Below are positions 5,703 through 10,709 of a stretch of DNA of 10,709 bases, piece by piece (position 1 is the stretch's first letter; every line of letters begins with the position of its first letter). Position numbers and translations under genes: made by a program. Source of the stretch: Chloroflexota bacterium. GTDB taxonomy: Bacteria > Chloroflexota > Dormibacteria > CF-121. The notes under the pieces were generated by a model, which saw only the letters and a program-made list of their open reading frames with translations, was not told where the DNA came from and did not search any database. Location: the NCBI GenBank assembly GCA_005889285.1, contig VBFF01000017.1, positions 1-10,709 on the forward strand, in the 5' to 3' direction.

Positions 5703-7010
5703 TTGGGCCCGCCGAGCGCGCTGGCCCGGCCGTTCGGTCTCCTCCGCAGCCGGCGCACGCGGCTCGTGATGTTGCTGGCGGTGGTCGGCCCCGGCATCAT
5801 CACCGGCAACGTCGACAACGACGCGACCGGGATTACTGGGTACGCGCTGGCCGGCTCGCAGTTCGGCTACGAGCTGCTGTGGTTGCTGATCGTCACCGCC
5901 ATCTGCCTGGTCGCGATCCAGTCGATGGTGGCCCGCATGGGCACCGTCACCGGGAAGGGGTTGTCGGACCTGATTCGCGAACGCTTCGGCATTGCCCCGA
6001 CGCTCTGGGTGATGATCTTCCTCTTCTTCGCCAACGCGGCCACGACCGTCGCGGAATTCGCCGGCGTCGGTGGGGCGGCCCAACTCTTGTTCGGCAACAT
6101 CGCTCGCTACGCCGCGATCCCGGTGGCCGCCCTGCTGGTCTGGTTTCTGGTTCTGCGGGGGTCGTTTCGCGTCGTCGAGCGCGTCCTTCTGCTCCTCACC
6201 CTGGTCTACCTCGGCTATATCGTTTCGGCGTTCCTTGCCCACCCGAAGTGGAGCGATGTCATCCACCACACCGTGGTTCCGACGTTCCACCTCACGCCGC
6301 CATTCATCCTCATCTTCATCACGATCATCGGCACGACGATCACGCCATGGATGGCGTTTTTTCAGCAGTCCAACGTCGCCGACAAGGGACTGCATCCCGA
6401 CGACCTGAAGTACGAGCGGGTCGACACAGTCGCCGGCATCCTGATGCTGAACGTCGTGGCCTTTTTCATCATCGTCGCCACGGGAGCCACGATCTACGCA
6501 GCCCATGTCACCGTGAACCCGTCAGACCCCTCGGCGTTCTCCAAGATTGCCCTGGCGCTCAAGCCCCTGGCGGGCCAGTATGCGGAACAGCTCTTTGCGA
6601 TTGGGCTCCTGAACGCCTCGCTGATGGCCGCGTCGGTGCTGCCCCTCTCCACCACCTACGCGATCACCGAGGCCTTTGGTCTCGAACGCGGCATCGACAA
6701 GTCCTTCCGCGAGGCGCCGGCGTTCCTCACGATTTACACGGCCACGATCGTCATTGGTGCGGGCATCGCCATGTTCCCGGGCGCTCCCCTGGTCTTGATC
6801 ACCAACCTCCCGAACATCATCAACGGGATGCTCCTGCCCCTCCTCCTGCCGCTGCTGATCCTGCTGGCCAACGACAAGCGGATCATGGGCCGCTACGCGA
6901 ACTCGCCGCTCTTCAACGTCTTCTCGGGCGTTGTCATGGTGTTCCTAACGGCGGTGACGCTGGCCTTCCTCGCCTCGATCTTCTTTCCCGGATTGTTCGG
7001 CGGCCGCTAG
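5703..7010 (+). CDS. Nramp-family metal transporter, non-canonical metal site
   Basis: Inner-membrane LeuT-fold transporter of 435 residues with about eleven hydrophobic helices, the usual Nramp size. TM1 contains GPGIITGNVDNDATG (30-43), then FGYELLW and the conserved TGKGLSDLIRERFG loop (83-96). The canonical TM1 DPGN reads D38-N-D-A, and the TM6 Met-Pro-His reads Thr214-Pro-Trp, within I-G-T-T-I-T-P-W. Three usual ligand positions are thus changed, as in divergent Nramp branches, so the substrate may not be Mn2+/Fe2+. Mg2+ is a possibility given the MgtE-like protein encoded just upstream, but this is inference. The start is TTG at 5703, with no clear ribosome site. GTG 5766 or ATG 5769 would begin right at TM1 and drop the arginine-rich N-terminal tail. 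The 3' end overlaps the macro-domain gene antisense. Confidence 0.88.
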   Translation: MGPPSALARPFGLLRSRRTRLVMLLAVVGPGIITGNVDNDATGITGYALAGSQFGYELLWLLIVTAICLVAIQSMVARMGTVTGKGLSDLIRERFGIAPTLWVMIFLFFANAATTVAEFAGVGGAAQLLFGNIARYAAIPVAALLVWFLVLRGSFRVVERVLLLLTLVYLGYIVSAFLAHPKWSDVIHHTVVPTFHLTPPFILIFITIIGTTITPWMAFFQQSNVADKGLHPDDLKYERVDTVAGILMLNVVAFFIIVATGATIYAAHVTVNPSDPSAFSKIALALKPLAGQYAEQLFAIGLLNASLMAASVLPLSTTYAITEAFGLERGIDKSFREAPAFLTIYTATIVIGAGIAMFPGAPLVLITNLPNIINGMLLPLLLPLLILLANDKRIMGRYANSPLFNVFSGVVMVFLTAVTLAFLASIFFPGLFGGR

Positions 7011-7529
7011 CTGGCGGTCGGCTTCATCGCGGAACGCGGCTTCGGCACCATCGCCGAAGAGTACAAACCGAACCTGGCGGATACTGGTTGGGTTGCGGCT
7101 ATGAGCCAGGACTTCCTCGATCATGATGCGAGCGCACTCCTCGAGCGGAAAGCGAGCGATGCCGGTACCCACGGCCGGAAACGCGATCGACCGCAGCCCG
7201 CGCAGGTCGGCGATCTCAAGGCTGCGGCGAGTGGAGCGGCGCAGGCCGTCCGCCCCGGTCCGGCCTCCCAACCGCATGCTCGCGGCATGGATGACGAAGC
7301 GCGCCGTTAACTTGCCCCCGTCCGTGATGGCGGCATCACCGACCTCGATGGGGCCGATCGCGTCGCACTCGGCCTGGATCTGCGGCCCGCCGGCGCGCGC
7401 GATCGCACCGGCGACACCGCCTCCTAACTCCAGGTCGTTATTCGCCGCGTTGACGATGGCGTCGACATCCTGCTCGGTCAGGTCACCCTGCAAGACCTCG
7501 ACCGCGAGGCTCCCGGCACGCCAGCTCAC
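6945..7529 (-). CDS. Macro-domain protein (ADP-ribose binding, possible hydrolase)
   Basis: A 194-residue protein made almost wholly of one macro domain, which binds ADP-ribose and in many members removes it from proteins or from O-acetyl-ADP-ribose. Visible motifs are LQGDLTEQDVDAIVNAAN (13-30, with Asp16 for adenine), the phosphate loop LGGGVAGAI (35-43), and IAFPAVGTGIARFP (115-128). It looks like the Af1521-type branch rather than MacroD, since Ala replaces the His after G-A-I. The chosen start is the GTG at 7529, which overlaps the pfkB stop as GTGA. The longer frame upstream lies within pfkB. The last 15 or so residues are charged, and their codons are the antisense of the end of the Nramp gene. 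Co-translated with the kinase. Confidence 0.9.
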   Translation of the reverse strand: MSWRAGSLAVEVLQGDLTEQDVDAIVNAANNDLELGGGVAGAIARAGGPQIQAECDAIGPIEVGDAAITDGGKLTARFVIHAASMRLGGRTGADGLRRSTRRSLEIADLRGLRSIAFPAVGTGIARFPLEECARIMIEEVLAHSRNPTSIRQVRFVLFGDGAEAAFRDEADRQLAAAEQSGKEDRGEEGQRHRR

Positions 7530-8452
7530 GTCATCGAGGGGAGCCAGGCCATCGACGCCATCCGGGACTCGACGTCCTCGCGGGTGATGGGCTGCAGCCC
7601 GCGCACACTGAAGTGCTGGATGGTGAAGGAGGCCATCACCATGGCGTACCCGAGGGCCAGGCGCACCGAGTCGTCCGTCTCCACCTGCTGCTCGGCCAGG
7701 CATCCCAGGAACCCGGCCGCCACCGCATCGCCCGCGCCCGTGGGGTCGATCGGCGGATCGACCGGCAAGGCAGGAAGGTGGATGTCGTCACCGTGGCGGT
7801 AGAGCGTTGCGCCTTTCGGGCCCTCCTTGATCACGAGCCCGCGCAAGGTGAAGCGGTGGCGCAATTGCTCTGAGGCTTCCTCGATGGTTCCGACCTTTGC
7901 CAGCGCCATCGCCTCGGAGGCGTTGAGGAAGAGATAGTCGAGCCGCTGAAGTACCGGTTCTAGAGCCTCGGGCTGCTCCCGAATGTAGAGCTTCATCGTG
8001 TCACCGGCGACCAGCCACGGATCGTCGAGCTGCTCGAGCACGCGCATCTGGTGACGGGGCTCCATGCTGCCGAGGAAAACGATGCGGGACTTGCGCTGAT
8101 CGGCGGTCAGGACCGGTGAAAAGCCACGGTACGCGCCCTGGTCCGAGCGCTCGTTGCGGGTGGTGCCGGTCTCGTAGTCGTGCTCGGCGAACCAGCGGTA
8201 GGTGGGGAGCTCGGAAGTCACCGTGCTTCGCAGGTCGGCGCCGGTTCCTTTCATCGCGGCTTGAAAGGCGTGCATGAAGTCCGGGCCAGCGGTGCCGACG
8301 ACCGATACGGGCGCAAAGAGCCGCGCCGCCAGCGTGAAGTAGGTGGCTGATCCACCGAGTCCGTCCGTGTTGACGCCCATCGGCGTGCGAACGTCGTCGC
8401 GGGTGATGGTGCCGGCGACCAGCAACGGCCACGGCTGGTGAGGGGGCGTCAC
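7526..8452 (-). CDS. PfkB/ribokinase-family kinase
   Basis: Cytosolic sugar or nucleoside kinase of 308 residues. It has the N-terminal substrate-lid motif GLGGSATYFTLAA (31-43), VSVVGTAGPDF (49-59), the Asn-Ala-Ser-Glu block LFLNASEAMAL (175-185), and VIKEGPKGATLY (207-218). The ATP/anion-hole signature DPTGAGDAVAAGF (236-248) carries catalytic Asp242. The G-G-S-A-T-Y-F form of the first motif marks a conserved but biochemically vague subgroup, so the substrate cannot be read off. Ribose or a nucleoside is plausible beside a macro-domain and a Nudix gene. The start is GTG at 8452 with a TAGAAT hexamer nine bases upstream and no clear ribosome site. The stop overlaps the macro-domain start. 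Confidence 0.9.
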   Translation of the reverse strand: MTPPHQPWPLLVAGTITRDDVRTPMGVNTDGLGGSATYFTLAARLFAPVSVVGTAGPDFMHAFQAAMKGTGADLRSTVTSELPTYRWFAEHDYETGTTRNERSDQGAYRGFSPVLTADQRKSRIVFLGSMEPRHQMRVLEQLDDPWLVAGDTMKLYIREQPEALEPVLQRLDYLFLNASEAMALAKVGTIEEASEQLRHRFTLRGLVIKEGPKGATLYRHGDDIHLPALPVDPPIDPTGAGDAVAAGFLGCLAEQQVETDDSVRLALGYAMVMASFTIQHFSVRGLQPITREDVESRMASMAWLPSMT

Positions 8453-8461
8453 GAGGCCCCA

Positions 8462-8467
8462 ATTCTA
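8462..8467 (-). promoter_or_regulatory. Possible -10 element TAGAAT of the kinase/macro operon
   Basis: TAGAAT on the minus strand matches five of six consensus bases and lies nine bases before the GTG of the kinase gene, in the 24-base gap after the upstream hypothetical gene. It would give a leader of only zero to three bases. No -35 is evident, and the kinase may also be transcribed from upstream. Confidence 0.3.
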
Positions 8468-8476
8468 CGGAGGTCT

Positions 8477-8938
8477 TTAGACGGCGAGCAGTTGTGGGTC
8501 CGGGCGAGCCAGCTCACCCTCGACGGCGGCGACGAAGCGGCGCACCGCCGTCGGATCGGTCAGCAGCCACGCTTCCTCGGGGTGTTCGGCATCGGGCCGG
8601 CAGATCACGGCCATCGCCGTATCGTCTCCCATCACGGCGCTGAACCAGATGTGAGACAGCCAGCCGAGGCCTGGGTCGCGACGATCGGCCTCCTGGGGAA
8701 GCGGCGTCGTGTCGGGCGTCGTCACCACCGCTCGTCGCGCGCTCCGCAGCAAGACAACTTCCTGGTCCCATTCGGCTCGAACCGCGGCTGGGTCCGGCCT
8801 GCCCAGATAGACGGTATAGCGGCCGGGCCGCATCGTCGCCAGGCTCTCGACCACGCGCCGCAGCAGCGGCACGGTGCTCACATCGGCTACCGGACGGCTT
8901 CCAGGGGTGCCTTGGACCAGTGTCGCCATCTCGCCCAT
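8477..8938 (-). CDS. Uncharacterised protein, about 153 residues
   Basis: I do not recognise the family. The protein is soluble with alternating hydrophobic strands and helices: a segment PGRYTVYLGRPDPAAVRAEW, then VVLLRSARRAVVTTP, a proline/aspartate-rich linker, MAVICRPD and AWLLTDPTAVRRFVAAVEGEL at the end. The ending resembles DICT-type sensory domains, where a strand is followed by a D-P-x-x-V-R-x-F helix, but this is a weak impression. The start is uncertain: ATG 8938 is chosen, ATG 8929 is equally possible, and a TTG at 8974 would extend the protein by 12 residues. It ends 24 bases before the kinase gene and may be co-transcribed with it. Confidence 0.65.
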   Translation of the reverse strand: MGEMATLVQGTPGSRPVADVSTVPLLRRVVESLATMRPGRYTVYLGRPDPAAVRAEWDQEVVLLRSARRAVVTTPDTTPLPQEADRRDPGLGWLSHIWFSAVMGDDTAMAVICRPDAEHPEEAWLLTDPTAVRRFVAAVEGELARPDPQLLAV

Positions 8939-8973
8939 GTCGGGAAGGCTAGCACAGGCGGTTGGAAAAAGCA

Positions 8974-8983
8974 AACATATGTT
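8974..8983. repeat. Perfect palindrome AACATATGTT between two small genes
   Basis: A 10-bp perfect palindrome in the 54-base gap between the two minus-strand hypothetical genes, in an AT-rich patch followed on the minus strand by a run of five T. With no loop it cannot form a good terminator hairpin, so a protein-binding site is the likelier reading, if it has any role. Confidence 0.25.
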
Positions 8984-8992
8984 CGTAGGCGG

Positions 8993-9340
8993 CTAGCGCC
9001 GGCGGAACAGAGGGACGACGTTGCCCGCTCGGCCAAGCCAGCGGCTTCGCGCCGCGACCATGAGGGCCTCCTGGGCCTCGAACAAGATCTCCGCTGTCCC
9101 GTCGAGGGACCGGTCGATACCAAGCCGTTGCGTGTAGCCGCCCTCCAGCTGGCCCAGCAGATGAACGATGCGACGCCAGATGTCGGTCGGGATCAACTTC
9201 AGCTCTTGGACGCGGCATTCTTCGATCGCACCGAGCAGTTGATCGGTTTCGCGCAACTGGCTGCGCGGTGTGGGCCGGTGGCGGCGCTGCCAGGCCCAGA
9301 AGCGGTGCTGAGCGATCTCGAGAACGGTGCGTTCGATCAT
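8993..9340 (-). CDS. Uncharacterised small helical protein, 115 residues
   Basis: I do not recognise the family. The sequence is predicted mostly helical, with many Arg/Gln/Glu residues, a central stretch LKLIPTDIWRRIVHLLGQLEGGYTQRLG (residues about 47-74), then ILFEAQEALMVAARSRW and a basic end (PLFRRR). It has no signal peptide or membrane segment. It looks like a real protein because the composition is ordinary and hydrophobic positions repeat with helical spacing. The ATG at 9340 is 27 bases from the divergent Nudix ATG. A TATCAT hexamer (minus strand, 9354-9359) could serve as its -10, and a weak TTAGG lies just before the start. Confidence 0.65.
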   Translation of the reverse strand: MIERTVLEIAQHRFWAWQRRHRPTPRSQLRETDQLLGAIEECRVQELKLIPTDIWRRIVHLLGQLEGGYTQRLGIDRSLDGTAEILFEAQEALMVAARSRWLGRAGNVVPLFRRR

Positions 9341-9353
9341 GACCTAAGCAGCC

Positions 9354-9361
9354 ATGATAAT
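9354..9361. promoter_or_regulatory. Overlapping divergent -10 elements (GATAAT on plus, TATCAT on minus)
   Basis: The eight bases ATGATAAT read as GATAAT on the plus strand (9356-9361) and TATCAT on the minus strand (9359-9354), each matching the -10 consensus at five of six positions. The plus element ends six bases before the Nudix ATG, so that mRNA would begin at or beside the start codon. The minus element would give a leader of roughly seven bases for the small helical gene. The whole intergenic space is 27 bases, so both promoters must overlap. Confidence 0.5.
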
Positions 9362-9367
9362 CCCGGT

Positions 9368-9913
9368 ATGGAGGAACGGGTCGAAAGCGAGGAAGTCTAT
9401 GGCGGCAAACTCTTCAAGGTCTACCGGGACCGCGTACGGCTACCGAGCGGCCAGCTGACGACAAGGGAGATCGTTCGACACCCCGGGTCGGTCGGCATCA
9501 TCCCGCGGGATGCCAGCGGGCGCATCGTGCTCGTTCGCCAGTTCCGCTATGTGGCCGGCCGCGAGTTATGGGAGATCCCGGCGGGGACGCTCGATAAACC
9601 CGGGGAGGAGATTCCAGCGGCGGCACGACGGGAGCTGGCTGAGGAAGCCGGCTTCACGGCGCGGCGATGGACCCTGCTCGGCACCGCCTACTTGATGCCG
9701 GGTTACTGCGATGAGCGAATGACGTTCTTTCTCGCCGAGGACCTCTCGCCGACCGAGTCTCATCCCGAACTCGACGAGTCCTTCAAGGTCAATCCCTTCG
9801 ACGCGCACGACCTGCAGGTGCTGCGCGCGAGTGGGGAGCTGCTGGACGCGAAGACGCTTCTCGGGCTGGCCTGGGCCGGCGTGGCGCTGTGGGCGGCGCC
9901 GAGCCCACGCTGA
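9368..9913 (+). CDS. Nudix hydrolase, ADP-ribose pyrophosphatase type
   Basis: Cleaves a nucleoside diphosphate linked to another moiety, most likely ADP-ribose to AMP and ribose 5-phosphate; cytosolic, Mg2+ dependent. It has 181 residues, normal for the ADPRase/NudF group. The Nudix box lies at 73-96: G-TLDKPG-E-EIPAAAR-R-E-L-A-E-E-A-G-F, with one extra residue between the first Gly and Glu, a spacing also seen in other ADPRases. Upstream are VLVRQFRYVAGRELWEIPAG (54-73) and downstream YLMPGYCDERMTFFLAEDL, both typical of ADPRases. The DAKTLLGLAWAG helix at the end is also typical. ATG 9368 fits the family N-terminus. The frame stays open for 310 codons upstream, but that part is antisense to other genes. 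Stop and the opposing EF-G-like stop are one base apart. Confidence 0.92.
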   Translation: MEERVESEEVYGGKLFKVYRDRVRLPSGQLTTREIVRHPGSVGIIPRDASGRIVLVRQFRYVAGRELWEIPAGTLDKPGEEIPAAARRELAEEAGFTARRWTLLGTAYLMPGYCDERMTFFLAEDLSPTESHPELDESFKVNPFDAHDLQVLRASGELLDAKTLLGLAWAGVALWAAPSPR

Positions 9914-9914
9914 T

Positions 9915-10709
9915 TTACACTTCCTCTTCCTCGCCGCCCTTCGACTTCTGATACGCGGCGATCACCGGCTGCGCTGCATGGGCCGGCACCTCTTCGTAGT
10001 GCGAGAACTTCATCGAGTACTTCCCTCGACCCTGGGTGATGGAGCGAAGATCGATGGGGAATCGGTACATCGACGACAGCGGTACCTGGGCTTTCACCTT
10101 TTCCATGTGGTCGCCCGAGGGCTCCATGCCCGCGATCTTGCCGCGCTTGCCGTTCAGGTCGCTGATGACGTCGCCCATGTTGCGCTCGGGGACCAGCACC
10201 TCGACCTCCATGATCGGTTCGAGGAGCACCGGCTTGGCATCCATCACCGCCTGGCGCATCGCCATCGCGCCCGCCAGCTTGAAGGCGATGTCCTTGCCAT
10301 CGACCTGGTGCGTTGATCCATCCAGCAGGCGGACCTTGATGTCCACCAGCGGGTTGCCGGTCAGGACCCCTTGCTCCATCGTTTCCCGTACGCCCCTCTC
10401 GACCGATGGTCGGAAGTTTTGCGGGATCGAGCCCCCGAAGATCTTGTCTTCCCAGACGAACCCAGTGCCACGCTGGACCGGGGCGATGTCGATCACGCAG
10501 TGGCCGTAGAGGCCGGCGCCGCCGGACTGCTTCTTGTATTTCTTCTCCGCCTTGGCGCTGCTGGTGATCGTTTCCTGGTAGGGCACGCGCGGCACCGCCA
10601 GCGTGCCCTCGACCCCGTACTTGCGCTTCATCTTCTCGAGCACGACGTCGAGATGGATATCGCCCATGCCGTGCACGATCGTCTCCTTCGTGATCGGCTC
10701 GTGCTCGAG
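9915..10709 (-). CDS. Elongation factor G-family GTPase, C-terminal part only (EF-G paralogue type)
   Basis: The frame enters from the right edge and gives the last 264 residues, covering the end of domain III (TIVHGMGDIHLDVVLEKMKR, residues about 10-29), domain IV and domain V. EF-G moves tRNA and mRNA through the ribosome. Domain IV carries KKQSGGAGLYGHC and KIFGGSIPQNFRPSVERGV. The tip loop keeps the His of S-x-H-x-V-D, which is important in translocation. Domain V has LLEPIMEVEVLVPERNMGDVISDLN and ITQGRGKYSMKFSHYEEVP. The spelling of the domain IV motif and the absence of the usual H-R-E-T-I wording suggest an EF-G2/FusA2-like paralogue rather than the housekeeping FusA. The GTP-binding domain is outside the window, so this is not settled. 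The tail is acidic (GGEEEEV). Confidence 0.88.
   Translation of the reverse strand, partial: LEHEPITKETIVHGMGDIHLDVVLEKMKRKYGVEGTLAVPRVPYQETITSSAKAEKKYKKQSGGAGLYGHCVIDIAPVQRGTGFVWEDKIFGGSIPQNFRPSVERGVRETMEQGVLTGNPLVDIKVRLLDGSTHQVDGKDIAFKLAGAMAMRQAVMDAKPVLLEPIMEVEVLVPERNMGDVISDLNGKRGKIAGMEPSGDHMEKVKAQVPLSSMYRFPIDLRSITQGRGKYSMKFSHYEEVPAHAAQPVIAAYQKSKGGEEEEV

Noticed and set aside
7530..7703. Upstream extension of the macro-domain gene
   Set aside because: It lies entirely within the kinase gene in another frame, with low-complexity residues; the GTG at 7529 overlapping the kinase stop explains the start.
8945..8992. Possible intrinsic terminator after the small helical gene (palindrome plus T run on the minus strand)
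   Set aside because: The palindrome AACATATGTT has no room for a loop and is A/T-rich, so a stable hairpin is unlikely.
8438..9367. Long open plus-strand frame continuous with the Nudix gene (310 extra codons)
   Set aside because: It is antisense to the start of the kinase gene and two hypothetical genes, it shows no domain, and the Nudix family N-terminus begins at 9368 behind a -10 hexamer.
9911..9917. Terminator between the convergent Nudix and EF-G-like genes
   Set aside because: The stops are one base apart; any termination signal would have to lie inside the coding regions and none was seen.

Overview
The window is a dense, high-GC bacterial chromosome segment of short operons. Genes are separated by 4-bp overlaps or gaps of a few bases, GTG and TTG starts are frequent, and at least two starts sit directly behind a -10 hexamer, as leaderless mRNAs do. 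With a type II fatty-acid cluster, an Nramp/MgtE-like metal pair and an EF-G of non-housekeeping type, it suggests an uncultured high-GC terrestrial lineage of the Actinomycetota/Chloroflexota/Dormibacterota kind. That placement is inference from style, not a marker-gene result. No mobile element, RNA gene, CRISPR array or convincing intrinsic terminator was seen.

Left part (1-2077, minus strand): an ordinary fatty-acid synthesis operon, acpP, fabD and fabF. All three have intact active sites, and fabF runs off the left edge. A 195-bp intergenic region (2078-2272) carries two palindromic elements. Divergent from the operon lie a KAS III (FabH)-like gene (2273-3235) and a KAS II (FabF)-like gene (3237-4439). 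In the first, all three catalytic residues are substituted. In the second, exactly the 15 residues holding the nucleophile elbow are missing, in frame. These two adjacent, apparently non-condensing synthase genes are the most unusual thing in the window.

Middle (4444-7010, plus strand): directly behind them and probably co-transcribed is a soluble protein with PRC barrels, an MgtE-type N domain and a CBS pair but no membrane domain. It is followed by a non-canonical Nramp-family transporter. Together they look like a metal transporter and its cytosolic metal/nucleotide sensor.

Right part (6945-9913): a minus-strand operon holds a PfkB sugar/nucleoside kinase and a macro-domain protein, whose 3' end overlaps the Nramp gene antisense by 66 bp. 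Two small uncharacterised genes lie upstream of it. Divergent from these is a Nudix ADP-ribose-pyrophosphatase-like gene. Macro, Nudix and a ribokinase-family enzyme within 3 kb hint at ADP-ribose turnover. The right edge (9915-10709, minus strand) is the C-terminal third of an EF-G-family GTPase, tail to tail with the Nudix gene across one base.
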